A stretch of DNA of 64,000 nt, taken from the NCBI RefSeq assembly GCF_002128425.1, contig NZ_NESS01000008.1, forward strand, positions 1-64,000, given 5' to 3'. The notes beneath the pieces are model-generated. The model was given only the letters and a program-made list of their open reading frames with translations. It had not been told where the DNA came from and made no database searches. This DNA is from Gottfriedia acidiceleris. GTDB taxonomy: Bacteria; Bacillota; Bacilli; Bacillales; Bacillaceae_G. Position numbers and translations under genes: made by a program. Shown piece by piece: positions 40,885-50,069 of this stretch. Numbering within the stretch: position 1 is the stretch's first letter; every line of letters begins with the position of its first letter.

Positions 40885-40917
40885 GCACATGTCTATAAAG
40901 GACATGTGTGCTTTGTT
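40885..40917 (+). terminator. Second copy of the gcacatgtctataaagg hairpin
   Basis: Bases 40885-40901 repeat 17 bases of the terminator at 40387-40403. Here cacatgtc (40886-40893) pairs with gacatgtg (40901-40908), then a T-rich tail. It has no gene directly upstream to terminate. Confidence 0.65.
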
Positions 40918-41045
40918 TTTCCTAGATTTTTTGTTCAACGTATTTCATCCAATCCTCTACCTGCTATCAATTCTAAAATTTTTTCATTGAAAATATAACC
41001 ATGTTCTTTTATGATTTTAAAAAACATGGAAAAGAGATGGTAAAT

Positions 41046-41600
41046 ATGGGAGTGAGAGTTAAGGTTGTTAAAAACGATTTAAAGTATGCAGAGCAGGTAT
41101 TTAAGTTATCATCAGATCCAGGTGTGAAAGATGTATTAGGAATAAAAGTAGATAATATTGAGGATACAATTGGATTTATTAACTATATTGTTGATCAGGA
41201 ATTAGAAGGTAAAGTAATAAATCGGATAATATTGAATGAGGAAGATGAAGTAGTTGGTATAACAAGTTTAAAGCACATTGACCGAAGAGATGGAATTTGT
41301 CATATAGGTACTTGGATTGGGGTTCCATATTGGGGGCAAGGATATAATGAAGCCTCAAAAATTGAAATTTTAAAAATTGCTTTTAATGAGTTAAAAATGG
41401 ACTATGTTTTTGCTGGTGCAAAAGAGTCTAATATTAGATCAAGACGTGCACAAGAAAAGTTGGCTTATATGACAATTGGTGTTGAGATGGAATTTCCAAA
41501 AGAACTAACAATCATTGAAAAAGAAGCAAAAACTAAATGTGTATTGAATGTAGTTAAGAGAGAAGAATTCCTAAAATTTTTAATACATCACATAATTTAA
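41046..41600 (+). CDS. GNAT family N-acetyltransferase
   Basis: 184 residues if started at ATG 41046, with a modest agagatgg seven bases upstream; ATG 41037 or 41001 remain possible. RimL-like features: NRIILNEEDEVVGITSLKHID, HIGTWIGVPYWGQGYNEASKIEILKIAF (acetyl-CoA loop near G-Q-G-Y-N), and SNIRSRRAQEKLAYM. Substrate not known. An accessory gene placed between the repeat region and yrrI; its terminator carries the ribosome site of yrrI. Confidence 0.82.
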   Translation: MGVRVKVVKNDLKYAEQVFKLSSDPGVKDVLGIKVDNIEDTIGFINYIVDQELEGKVINRIILNEEDEVVGITSLKHIDRRDGICHIGTWIGVPYWGQGYNEASKIEILKIAFNELKMDYVFAGAKESNIRSRRAQEKLAYMTIGVEMEFPKELTIIEKEAKTKCVLNVVKREEFLKFLIHHII

Positions 41601-41603
41601 TTG

Positions 41604-41639
41604 AAAACCTCCATACTATTATCAGTATGGAGGTTTTTT
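41604..41639 (+). terminator. Terminator hairpin that also contains the yrrI ribosome site
   Basis: Perfect 14-bp stem (41604-41617 with 41624-41637), 6-nt loop, ending in TTTTTT. The 3' arm includes ggagg (41629-41633), six bases before the yrrI ATG at 41640. Confidence 0.88.
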
Positions 41640-42707
41640 ATGGACGGGTTAAAGTTAAAATGGATTTATCGGTTATGTTTAATTTTGTTAATTGGATTAG
41701 TTGGAATTGTTTTTTATTATTTAAAACCGGTTTATTTACATATTGTAATTAGTGTTTTAAAATCGATGGTTCCATTTTTGATTGGATTAATAATTGCCTA
41801 TTTGTTACATCCAGCAATTGAATTCATTCATAAAAAAGGGATAAAACGAGTATTTGCGATTTTATTGATCTATTTATTATTTTTTGGGGGTTGTGTACTA
41901 GGACTTTATTTACTACTCCCTATTTTTAAACAACAATGGCAAGATATTTTAAAATCCTTCCCTAAAGTAATGGCATTATATGATACTTTTTTATCAAAAA
42001 TAGAACGAAAGACTTCAAGAATGCCAATTTTTATTCATAATCGAATTGATTTAATGATTAATGGTGCTGAAAAATCAGGGTTATCATTATTGAATAAATC
42101 TGGAGAATGGATGAAGCAATTAGTAAATAATATTATTTCACTCTTTATCATTCCATTTATCGTATTTTACTTTTTAAAAGACTATAAGGTCTTATCGAAT
42201 ATGTTTTGGAAAATTATCCCTTATAAATGGCGATACGAAACAAAAGGTTTAGCAAAAGAACTTAATAATACATTTGGAAAATATATTCGAGGTCAAATAC
42301 TTGTATGTTTTTTACTTTTCGTATTAGCAACAATATTTCTTTGGATTATTCGAATGAAATATGCACTAGTATTAGGAGTGATTATAGGCATAACAGATAT
42401 AATTCCGTATTTCGGACCGGTTATTGGAGCTGTGCCTACTCTGTTTCTAGCCGCTTCGGAAGGGACAAGTTTATTAATTCGAGTAGGTATTGCATTAATT
42501 GTTTTACAATTGATCGAAGGGAACGTCCTTTCTCCGCTCATAATTGGAAAGTCAATTCACACTCATCCGGTTATTATTATGTTTTCTTTATTAGTTGCAG
42601 GTGAAATAGCTGGTTTTATAGGTTTGTTAATTGCCGTTCCAGCATTAGTCGTCATTATTTCAGTTATTCGCTATTACAGTAATAGAAAAGAACGTCTCTC
42701 AACTTGA
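41640..42707 (+). CDS. yrrI: AI-2E family transporter (PerM-like) YrrI
   Basis: 355 residues from ATG 41640. About eight helices in the UPF0118/AI-2E pattern: two at the N-terminus (WIYRLCLILLIGLVGIVFYYL, MVPFLIGLIIAYLLHPAIEFI), a long amphipathic middle, then FIIPFIVFYFLKDY, GQILVCFLLFVLATIFL, GVIIGITDIIPYFGPVIGAVP (signature) and GLLIAVPALVVIISV. Family members export autoinducer-2 or other solutes; substrate here is unknown. Position before alaS as in B. subtilis. The start codon lies 2 bases after a terminator T run. Confidence 0.9.
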   Translation: MDGLKLKWIYRLCLILLIGLVGIVFYYLKPVYLHIVISVLKSMVPFLIGLIIAYLLHPAIEFIHKKGIKRVFAILLIYLLFFGGCVLGLYLLLPIFKQQWQDILKSFPKVMALYDTFLSKIERKTSRMPIFIHNRIDLMINGAEKSGLSLLNKSGEWMKQLVNNIISLFIIPFIVFYFLKDYKVLSNMFWKIIPYKWRYETKGLAKELNNTFGKYIRGQILVCFLLFVLATIFLWIIRMKYALVLGVIIGITDIIPYFGPVIGAVPTLFLAASEGTSLLIRVGIALIVLQLIEGNVLSPLIIGKSIHTHPVIIMFSLLVAGEIAGFIGLLIAVPALVVIISVIRYYSNRKERLST

Positions 42708-42716
42708 CTTTCATTT

Positions 42717-42745
42717 TTGACAATGATACTATTTTTTCATACAAT
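42717..42745 (+). promoter_or_regulatory. Sigma-A promoter of alaS
   Basis: TTGACA (42717-42722), 17-bp spacer, TACAAT (42740-42745), directly upstream of the T-box leader. Confidence 0.88.
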
Positions 42746-42754
42746 TTATATTTG

Positions 42755-43024
42755 CAAAATTTTGAAGGAACAAGTATGTCACTAAACCATTTAAGCTTAC
42801 GCAAAAGAGAGAAGTTTCCTAGGCTGAAAGAAACTTTAATGAAGGGTGACAGAAAAGCTACTCCTGAATGCAGCTAATCACTGACGCGTCAGACCACGTT
42901 ACGGTCTCTTGAGGTGATGAATAGACTTCGAGGCAGTAATTTGCCTAAGCAATATGCTTTCTATTCATAATCAGGGTGGTATCGCGAGTACATCTCGTCC
43001 CTGTTTTAGGGACGGGATTTTTTT
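42755..43024 (+). promoter_or_regulatory. Alanine-type T-box leader of alaS
   Basis: Conserved T-box core agggtggtatcgcgagt (42973-42989) and terminator ctcgtccct/agggacggg (42994-43002 with 43008-43016) plus T run. The specifier region reads gaat-GCA-GCT (42866-42875); by analogy with gaat-TAC in the aroA leader, GCA (Ala) at 42870-42872 is the likely specifier. Monitors uncharged tRNA-Ala. Confidence 0.88.
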
Positions 43025-43066
43025 GTTTTTATAACATTATAAATTTATTAAATGGAGGTTAATATA

Positions 43067-45718
43067 ATGAAAAAGCTAACTGCTGCTCAAATTCGCCAAA
43101 TGTACTTAGATTTCTTTAAAGAAAAAGGTCACTCTATTGAGCCAAGTGCATCTTTAGTACCAGTAGAAGATCCAACTTTATTATGGATTAATAGTGGTGT
43201 AGCGACTTTAAAAAAATATTTTGATGGTCGAGTAATTCCAGAGAATCCAAGGATAACAAATTCACAAAAATCAATTCGAACAAATGATATTGAGAATGTT
43301 GGAAAAACAGCTCGTCACCATACATTTTTTGAAATGTTAGGTAATTTCTCAATCGGAGATTATTTCCGTGAAGACGCTGTTACTTGGGGTTGGGAACTTT
43401 TAACTTCATCTAAATGGTTTGGTTTTGAAAAAGAAAAATTATACGTGACTGTATATCCTGAGGATAAAGAAACGTACAATTTATGGATTAAATTAGGGTT
43501 AGACCCTGAGCATATTATCCTGTTAGAAGGTAACTTCTGGGAAATTGGTGAAGGACCATGTGGACCATGTACAGAGATTTTCTATGATCGTGGGACAAAA
43601 TATGATCCAGAAAACATTGGGATTAAGTTATTAAAAGAGGATTTAGAGAATGATCGATATTTAGAAATTTGGAATATTGTATTCTCTCAATTTAATTCAA
43701 AAGAGGGCTTAGACCGCAAAGAATACCCTGAATTACCAAACAAAAACATTGATACTGGAATGGGCTTAGAACGTATGGCAAGTGTACTACAAGAAGTAGA
43801 CACAAACTTTGACACTGATTTGTTTATGCCAATTATCAATGTAGTTGAAACAATCTCAGGTCAAAAATATCGAAATGGACAATTAGATCAAGATACTGCT
43901 TTTAAAGTAATTGCTGATCATATTCGTACTGTATCATTTGCTGTTGCAGATGGCGCTCTTCCTTCAAATGAAGGTCGTGGATATGTACTACGTCGCTTAA
44001 TCCGTCGTGCTGTTCGTTTTGCTAAAAAATTAGGAATTGAACGTCCATTTATGTTTGAACTTGTGCCAGTTGTTGCAGAAATCATGGAAAGCTACTATCC
44101 AAATGTGAAAGAAAAAGTACCTTTCATTCAAAAAGTGATTAAAAATGAAGAAGAGCGTTTCCATGAAACATTACATGAAGGATTATCACTTCTTACAAAT
44201 GTAATGAAGGATGCGAAAGCAAAAGGAAGTACTGTAATTAAAGGTGAAGATGTTTTCCGTCTTTATGACACATATGGATTCCCAATTGAATTAACAGAAG
44301 AATATGCAGAAGAAGAAGGATTAACAGTAGATCATGACGGTTTTGAAGTTGAAATGGAAAAACAACGTGAGCGTGCACGTTCTGCAAGACAAGATGTTGA
44401 CTCAATGCAAGTACAAAGTGAGGCACTTCGTGAAATCAAGGAAACTTCAGCTTTTGTAGGTTATAGCGAAGGTTCAGTTGAATCTAAAGTTCTTGTTCTA
44501 GTGCAAGACGGAGAAAGAGTTGAAGATGTAGCAAATGGTGAAGAGGCTCATTTAATTCTTGATGTAACTCCTTTCTATGCTGAAAGTGGAGGTCAAATTG
44601 CAGACCGTGGAACTTTAACGGCTCCTGGATTAAAGGTAGAAGTGCTTGATGTTCAAAAAGCTCCAAACGGACAAAATTTACATCGAGTGAAGGTTGTTGA
44701 AGGTGCGTTATCAGTTGGTGCTAAAGTTGAATCAACAATTAATAAAGCTAACCGTTCAAGTATTGTAAAGAACCACACAGCTACTCACTTATTACACCAA
44801 GCATTAAAGGATGTACTTGGAACTCATGTAAATCAAGCTGGTTCATTAGTAAACCAAGAACGCCTACGTTTTGACTTCTCGCATTTCGGTCAAGTAACGG
44901 CTGAAGAACTAGAAACAATTGAAAAAATTGTGAATGAAAAAATTTGGGAAAGCATTCCTGTTCAAATTTCTGAAAAAGCAATTGCTGAAGCAAAAGCAAT
45001 GGGAGCAATGGCATTATTCGGTGAAAAATATGGTGATGTAGTACGAGTAGTTCAAGTTGGAGATTATAGTCTTGAGCTATGTGGCGGTTGTCATGTTGAT
45101 AACACAGCATCAATCGGTACATTTAAAATAATTTCTGAATCAGGAATTGGAGCTGGTACTCGCCGTATTGAAGCAGTAACTGGCAAATCAGCTTATGAAT
45201 ATATGCAAGAACAAATTGGTCAGCTAAAAGAAGCGGCTAGCCTATTAAAATCAAATACGAAAGACGTTGTTGCTCGTATTGAAACTTTACAATCAGATTT
45301 AAAACAAGTACAAAAAGAGAATGAATCACTTTCTTCAAAATTAAGCAATATTGAAGCAGGAAATATTAGTAATAACGTAAAAGAAGTAAATGGAGTGAAA
45401 TTCGTTGCTGCTAAAGTTAATGGAGCAGATATGAATAGTCTTCGCACAATGGTTGATGATCTTAAAAATAAACTTGGATCTGTTGTTGTATTACTTGGTT
45501 CTGCGAATGAAGGTAAAGTAAACTTAATCGCTGGTGTCACAAAAGATTTAGTAGGTCAAGGATATCATGCAGGAAATTTAATAAAAGAAGCTGCTTCAAT
45601 TTGTGGCGGAGGAGGCGGGGGCCGTCCTGATATGGCTCAAGCTGGCGGTAAGGATCCTTCGAAATTAGACGAGGCTGTTGCTTTTGTTGAAAAATGGATG
45701 AACACGATTTCAAATTAA
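43067..45718 (+). CDS. alaS: Alanyl-tRNA synthetase
   Basis: 883 residues from ATG 43067 with tggagg upstream; the ATG at 43052 lies in front of that site. Class II aminoacylation domain ([46 protein letters not shown]), editing domain with [11 protein letters not shown] and CGGCHV zinc/editing motifs, and C-terminal C-Ala domain ending with [14 protein letters not shown]. Charges tRNA-Ala and clears Ser/Gly mischarging. T-box controlled. Confidence 0.97.
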   Translation: MKKLTAAQIRQMYLDFFKEKGHSIEPSASLVPVEDPTLLWINSGVATLKKYFDGRVIPENPRITNSQKSIRTNDIENVGKTARHHTFFEMLGNFSIGDYFREDAVTWGWELLTSSKWFGFEKEKLYVTVYPEDKETYNLWIKLGLDPEHIILLEGNFWEIGEGPCGPCTEIFYDRGTKYDPENIGIKLLKEDLENDRYLEIWNIVFSQFNSKEGLDRKEYPELPNKNIDTGMGLERMASVLQEVDTNFDTDLFMPIINVVETISGQKYRNGQLDQDTAFKVIADHIRTVSFAVADGALPSNEGRGYVLRRLIRRAVRFAKKLGIERPFMFELVPVVAEIMESYYPNVKEKVPFIQKVIKNEEERFHETLHEGLSLLTNVMKDAKAKGSTVIKGEDVFRLYDTYGFPIELTEEYAEEEGLTVDHDGFEVEMEKQRERARSARQDVDSMQVQSEALREIKETSAFVGYSEGSVESKVLVLVQDGERVEDVANGEEAHLILDVTPFYAESGGQIADRGTLTAPGLKVEVLDVQKAPNGQNLHRVKVVEGALSVGAKVESTINKANRSSIVKNHTATHLLHQALKDVLGTHVNQAGSLVNQERLRFDFSHFGQVTAEELETIEKIVNEKIWESIPVQISEKAIAEAKAMGAMALFGEKYGDVVRVVQVGDYSLELCGGCHVDNTASIGTFKIISESGIGAGTRRIEAVTGKSAYEYMQEQIGQLKEAASLLKSNTKDVVARIETLQSDLKQVQKENESLSSKLSNIEAGNISNNVKEVNGVKFVAAKVNGADMNSLRTMVDDLKNKLGSVVVLLGSANEGKVNLIAGVTKDLVGQGYHAGNLIKEAASICGGGGGGRPDMAQAGGKDPSKLDEAVAFVEKWMNTISN

Positions 45719-45832
45719 TACAAAAATCGTGTACAATAACAGAAATAAAAATTTTTAGCTGATTCGTAACTGCGTAATAAAAATGGTACAATGTAATTAG
45801 CTAAAAATATACGGATAAGTGGGGTGCTTTGT

Positions 45833-46099
45833 ATGGATTCATTTGATAAAACGATGAAGTTTAGTTTGCAAGATGAAGGTCAAGATATACGAGTTAATGA
45901 AGTTTTGTTAAAGGTTCATGACGCGTTACAAGAAAAAGGCTATAATCCAATCAATCAAATAGTAGGATACTTACTATCAGGTGATCCTGCATACATTCCT
46001 CGTCATAATGACGCAAGAAGTATGATGAAAAAATTAGAACGTGATGAAATCATTGAGGAATTAGTTAAATCTTACTTACAACAACATCGTGGAGAATAA
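45833..46099 (+). CDS. ireB: IreB family regulatory phosphoprotein (YrzL)
   Basis: 88 residues from ATG 45833; an in-frame GTG at 45824 is within the ggggtg ribosome site. Matches Ire[63 protein letters not shown]-terminal Thr residues (KTMKF) are the known region of phosphorylation by the PASTA kinase IreK in Enterococcus. Conserved order alaS-ireB-ruvX-yrzB-mltG. Confidence 0.93.
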   Translation: MDSFDKTMKFSLQDEGQDIRVNEVLLKVHDALQEKGYNPINQIVGYLLSGDPAYIPRHNDARSMMKKLERDEIIEELVKSYLQQHRGE

Positions 46100-46102
46100 T
46101 TA

Positions 46103-46519
46103 ATGAGAGCACTTGGGCTAGATGTAGGTACTAAAACAATTGGTGTAGCTGTAAGTGATGCTCTTGGTTGGACAGCTCAAGGTATTGAGACAGTCAGAAT
46201 TGATGAAGAACGTCAGAAATTTGGACTAGACCGACTAAAAGAAATCATCGATAGTTACGAAATCGAAAAAATAGTTGTAGGCTTACCTAAAAATATGAAC
46301 GGAAGTATTGGAGAACGCGGTGAAGCTTGCAAGCGTTTTGGAAAAATGATTGAAGAAGAATTCAAACTTCCGGTTATACTATGGGATGAAAGACTTTCAA
46401 CTATGGCTGCCGAACGATTTCTAATCTCTGCCGACGTAAGTCGTAAGAAAAGAAAACAAGTAATCGATAAAATGGCAGCAGTAGTTATTTTACAAAACTA
46501 CTTGGATAGTATAAAGTGA
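46103..46519 (+). CDS. ruvX: Putative Holliday junction resolvase/pre-16S rRNA nuclease RuvX (YqgF family)
   Basis: 138 residues. RNase-H-like fold: [22 protein letters not shown] with the first catalytic Asp, [32 protein letters not shown] with the D-E-R catalytic motif, and [14 protein letters not shown]. Starts 3 bp after ireB. YqgF proteins process pre-16S rRNA ends and may resolve junctions. YrrK in B. subtilis. Confidence 0.94.
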   Translation: MRALGLDVGTKTIGVAVSDALGWTAQGIETVRIDEERQKFGLDRLKEIIDSYEIEKIVVGLPKNMNGSIGERGEACKRFGKMIEEEFKLPVILWDERLSTMAAERFLISADVSRKKRKQVIDKMAAVVILQNYLDSIK

Positions 46520-46537
46520 TATAGAAGAATGGAGATT

Positions 46538-46571
46538 GGCCGCACAAAAAGGATTACCTTACTTTGCGGCC
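46538..46571. other. GC-rich hairpin between ruvX and yrzB
   Basis: ggccgca (46538-46544) pairs with tgcggcc (46565-46571); the loop has an inner aagg/cctt. No T run follows, so it is not a typical terminator. Confidence 0.6.
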
Positions 46572-46632
46572 CCTCCACCTATTCACTTTTATACTCATAC
46601 ATAAAAGGATTAAAATAATAGAGGTGATATAA

Positions 46633-46923
46633 ATGGAACACGGTGAAGACAGACAAATTACAATCATCGATGAGGAAGGTAATGAGATTCTTTGTAATAT
46701 TATTATGACTTTCGAATCAGATGATTATGGTAAATCATACGTAATCTATAGTCCAGTTGGACAAGAGTTTGATGAAGATGGAGATCCAATCTACCATGCA
46801 TCTAGCTTCATTCCTGCAGAAGACGGTGAAGATGGAGAGTTATATCCAATCGAATCTGACGAAGAGTGGGAAATGGTTGAAGAAGTATTAAACACTTTCT
46901 TTGATGAAGAAGAAGGAGAATAA
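46633..46923 (+). CDS. yrzB: DUF1292 protein YrzB
   Basis: 96 residues, very acidic (many E/D), no membrane part. The DUF1292 pattern is clear: [33 protein letters not shown], then [24 protein letters not shown]. Ribosome site gaggtgat precedes the ATG. Conserved between ruvX and mltG; function unknown. Confidence 0.92.
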   Translation: MEHGEDRQITIIDEEGNEILCNIIMTFESDDYGKSYVIYSPVGQEFDEDGDPIYHASSFIPAEDGEDGELYPIESDEEWEMVEEVLNTFFDEEEGE

Positions 46924-47044
46924 TATTCTCGGATTCAAAAATGCTAATCACTTATAAAAGTGTTTAGCATTTTTTTATGTAGAAAAATTGCCGATTTTGC
47001 ACTTATTTGTAGTATACTATAACGTGGAAAAGGAGGTAGGTAAG

Positions 47045-48139
47045 TTGTCATTTAATGATTTTGATAAAAATGGATACAAGAATACAAATAAAAAAAGCAA
47101 AGGTATGCTTATTTTTACATATTTTATTATTGCTTGTATTGTCGTAGTTGGAGCGGGATTTGCAACTTATAAATATATGTTAAAACCTGTTAATTCAGCA
47201 AACAAACAAATTAAGTTAGTAACCATCCCTGAAGGAAGCTCAGTTAATGATATTGCAGCAATTTTCAAAAAGAAAAACTTAATAAAAAATGCATCAATTT
47301 TTAAACTATATGTGAAGTTGCATAACAACGCTAGTCTAAAATCAGGGAACTATCATTTCAGTGAAAACCAAGGAGTAGCAACGATTGTAAACCACTTACA
47401 GGTAGGTGGTAAATATCAAGTTGCTGTTAAGGATTTAATGATTCCTGAAGGTTCTCAATTAAACGAGATCGCAGCGCTTATTGCAAAAGAATTTAAATTA
47501 GATCAAACAGCTGTACTAAAACAGTTGAATGATAAAGCATTTATTCAGGGACTACAAAAAAAGTTTCCTCAATTAATAACAAATGATATTTTTAAACCTG
47601 GAATTCGCTATCCATTAGAAGGGTACTTATATCCTTCAACATATATGTATGGGGATTTTACTCCAAGCTTAGAGGGTATAATTACACCAATGTTAACTGA
47701 AACAGTGAAAATATTAGACCAATATAAAACAGAAATGAGTAATAAAAAGCTTACTCCACATCAGACATTAACAATGGCCTCGTTAATTGAGGAAGAAGCC
47801 ACTGGTACAACAGATCGAAAGTTAATTTCAAGTGTATTTTATAATCGTCTTAAAATAGGTATGCCATTACAAACGGATCCAACAGTTTTGTATGCATTAG
47901 GTAAACATAAAGAACGCGTATTATATAAAGATTTAGAAGTTAAATCCCCTTATAATACTTACTATGTTAAAGGGTTACCAGTAGGACCAATCGCAAGTGC
48001 TGGCGTTGATAGTATTGTAGCTGCTCTTGAGCCTGCCAAATCAGATTATTTATATTTCCTTGCTGATAAAACAGGGAAAGTAATCTTTACAAAATCGCTA
48101 CAAGAGCACAATACTGAAAAAGAAAAGCATATAAAATAA
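47045..48139 (+). CDS. mltG: Endolytic murein transglycosylase MltG
   Basis: 364 residues from TTG 47045, preceded by aaaggagg (47030-47037); the frame extends to 46988 without a site. Basic cytoplasmic N-terminus, one membrane helix (about 20-42: MLIFTYFIIACIVVVGAGFATY), LysM-like domain (IPEGSSVNDIAAIFKKK), and the YceG catalytic domain with LASLIEEEATG (catalytic Glu) and TDPTVLYALG, then GLPVGPIASAG. Cuts nascent peptidoglycan glycan strands at the membrane. YrrL in B. subtilis. Confidence 0.95.
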   Translation: MSFNDFDKNGYKNTNKKSKGMLIFTYFIIACIVVVGAGFATYKYMLKPVNSANKQIKLVTIPEGSSVNDIAAIFKKKNLIKNASIFKLYVKLHNNASLKSGNYHFSENQGVATIVNHLQVGGKYQVAVKDLMIPEGSQLNEIAALIAKEFKLDQTAVLKQLNDKAFIQGLQKKFPQLITNDIFKPGIRYPLEGYLYPSTYMYGDFTPSLEGIITPMLTETVKILDQYKTEMSNKKLTPHQTLTMASLIEEEATGTTDRKLISSVFYNRLKIGMPLQTDPTVLYALGKHKERVLYKDLEVKSPYNTYYVKGLPVGPIASAGVDSIVAALEPAKSDYLYFLADKTGKVIFTKSLQEHNTEKEKHIK

Positions 48140-48169
48140 AAAGTTGGAAATACTTGTATACGAAATATT

Positions 48170-48208
48170 AAATTCCTCAGTAGTATAAATAGTCTACTGA
48201 GGAATTTT
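48170..48208 (+). terminator. Terminator hairpin of mltG
   Basis: Perfect 14-bp stem (48170-48183 with 48194-48207), 10-nt loop, short T tail. Confidence 0.7.
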
Positions 48209-48243
48209 GTAAATTTAAATATAGTGAAAGCGTTGCAACAATT

Positions 48244-48271
48244 CTTGGTACTAGCCAAGGGTCTTTTTTTT
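48244..48271 (+). terminator. Second terminator before trmR
   Basis: cttgg (48244-48248) pairs with ccaag (48255-48259), then gggtc and eight T's. Confidence 0.65.
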
Positions 48272-48373
48272 ATGTTAGAATATTACGGGTCTAAAAAATT
48301 CAGATACTCAAGAAATTTTACTTACACCTTGTTTTTAGACAAGGTTGTATTTCTATTGGAGGCTTTATAAGCA

Positions 48374-49033
48374 ATGAATGACGTTTTAGTTCGTCAATAC
48401 TTGGCGAATTTTTATAAACATAGAGAACCTTTTATAGAAGAAATGGAAACTTATGCATTTGAGCATCATGTGCCAATTATGGATAAAGCAGGCATGGAAT
48501 TTATGCTTGGTTTACTTTATTTAATACAGCCAACTTCCATTCTTGAAATTGGCAGTGCAATAGGTTATTCAAGTATTCGAATGGCAAAAGAGTTTCCAAA
48601 TGTGAAGATTGTTACAATGGAGCGAAATGCAGAGAGAATTCGAAAAGCAAAAGAGTTTATTGAGCGAAGTGATTACAGTAATCGAATTCTACTTTTAGAA
48701 GGTGATGCTTTACTTTTAAAAGAAAAGTTGCCTGAAAACAGACAATTTGATGTAATTTTTATCGACGCAGCTAAAGCTCAGTATAAACGATTTTTTGAAT
48801 TATATGAGCCTTTGTTATCAGACAGAGGTGTTATCATTTCAGATAATGTTTTATTTAAAGGCCAAGTTGCTGAAAGTGCGGAACTTGTTGATGATCGACG
48901 AAAGAAAGCTTTAATAAAAAAGATTCAAAATTACAATGAATGGCTAATGAATCACCCTAAGTATGATTCGACAATTATACCAATTGGTGATGGAGTTGCT
49001 ATTAGTAAGAAAAGGGGAGTTAATAATGATTAA
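48374..49033 (+). CDS. trmR: tRNA 5-hydroxyuridine methyltransferase TrmR (YrrM)
   Basis: 219 residues. Class I O-methyltransferase of the catechol-OMT type: ILEIGSAIGYSSIRMA (SAM site), IVTMERNAERIRKAKEF, LLLEGDAL, and metal-binding FDVIFIDAAKAQYKRFFE. In B. subtilis YrrM (TrmR) methylates ho5U34 to mo5U34 in tRNAs, with YrrN/YrrO supplying the hydroxylation. Here it overlaps yrrN by 8 bp. A small hairpin (48326-48345) lies in its leader. Confidence 0.9.
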   Translation: MNDVLVRQYLANFYKHREPFIEEMETYAFEHHVPIMDKAGMEFMLGLLYLIQPTSILEIGSAIGYSSIRMAKEFPNVKIVTMERNAERIRKAKEFIERSDYSNRILLLEGDALLLKEKLPENRQFDVIFIDAAKAQYKRFFELYEPLLSDRGVIISDNVLFKGQVAESAELVDDRRKKALIKKIQNYNEWLMNHPKYDSTIIPIGDGVAISKKRGVNND

Positions 49034-49958
49034 GCCAGAATTATTAGTTACGCCAACTAACCTAAATGATATAGATAAATTAGCCGATGCCGGTGCAGAC
49101 GCTGTTATTATTGGTGAACAACGTTTTGGATTGCGTTTAGCGGGCGAATTTAATCGTGAAGATGTAAAAGAAGCAGTACAAATTGCACATAAAAAAAATG
49201 TAAAAGTATATGTTGCGATGAATGGTGTTTACCATAATGAAATTCTTGATGAAATTGAAGATTATATTGCTTTTTTAAGAGATGCAAATGTGGATGCAAT
49301 TGTATTCGGAGATCCTGCAGTTCTAATGTCAGTACGTCAGATTGCACCTAATATGCAATTACATTGGAATACAGAAACAACGGCTACAAACTGGTTTACA
49401 TGTAATTACTGGGGTAAACGTGGATCTAAACGTGCGGTATTAGCTAGAGAATTAAGCTTTGAGGCTGTCGCTGAAATTAAAGAGAACGCTAAAGTAGAAA
49501 TCGAAGTACAAGTACATGGGATGACTGCTATGTTCCAATCAAAACGTTCACTTGTCGGTAACTATTTTGAATACCAAGGAAAGAATTTAGAAATCGTTCA
49601 ACAAAAGAAATACGAAGAAAATATGTTCTTAGTTGACCACGAGCGCAATAATAAATATCCAATTTTTGAAGATCAAAATGGAACGCATATTATGAGTCCA
49701 AATGATATTTGTATTGTTAACGAGTTAGAAGAATTAGTTGATGCAGGTATTGATTCATTCAAAATTGACGGAGTCTTAAAATCTTCTGAATATATCATTG
49801 AAGTAACAAAACTATACAGACAAGCTATTGATTTATGTGTAGAAGACCGTGAAGCTTACGAAGAAATCAAAGACGAACTTTTCGACAAAATCGAAGCAAT
49901 CCAGCCTGTAAACAGACCACTGGACACAGGATTCTTCTTTAAAGAAACGGTGTATTAA
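49026..49958 (+). CDS. yrrN: Peptidase U32-family tRNA hydroxylation protein YrrN
   Basis: 310 residues from ATG 49026 with agggga upstream; the frame opens earlier inside trmR. Begins MIKPELLVTPTNLNDIDKLADAGADAVIIGEQRFGLRLAGEF, the U32 TIM-barrel start. Its counterpart of the U32 signature reads EVQVHGMTAMFQSKRSLVG, lacking the cysteines present in YrrO. In B. subtilis YrrN and YrrO together take part in prephenate-dependent 5-hydroxyuridine formation at tRNA position 34; the name peptidase is historical. Confidence 0.9.
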   Translation: MIKPELLVTPTNLNDIDKLADAGADAVIIGEQRFGLRLAGEFNREDVKEAVQIAHKKNVKVYVAMNGVYHNEILDEIEDYIAFLRDANVDAIVFGDPAVLMSVRQIAPNMQLHWNTETTATNWFTCNYWGKRGSKRAVLARELSFEAVAEIKENAKVEIEVQVHGMTAMFQSKRSLVGNYFEYQGKNLEIVQQKKYEENMFLVDHERNNKYPIFEDQNGTHIMSPNDICIVNELEELVDAGIDSFKIDGVLKSSEYIIEVTKLYRQAIDLCVEDREAYEEIKDELFDKIEAIQPVNRPLDTGFFFKETVY

Positions 49959-50069
49959 TAGAAGTAGTTTAAATCATGGAATAGCAGGATTACCAGGGAA
50001 TTCTAATGCAGTAATAGCAGTATGATAGAGCCTTGGACCATAGTCCTGTATTAAAGAGGAGGATTAATA

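Noticed and set aside
44238-45540. Several minus-strand frames inside alaS
   Set aside because: They are antisense shadows of a well-defined synthetase gene with leucine/histidine-skewed translations and no start signals.
48229-48243. CcpA (cre) site near gtgaaagcgttgcaa
   Set aside because: Two consensus positions are wrong and it lies between terminators, so support is too weak.
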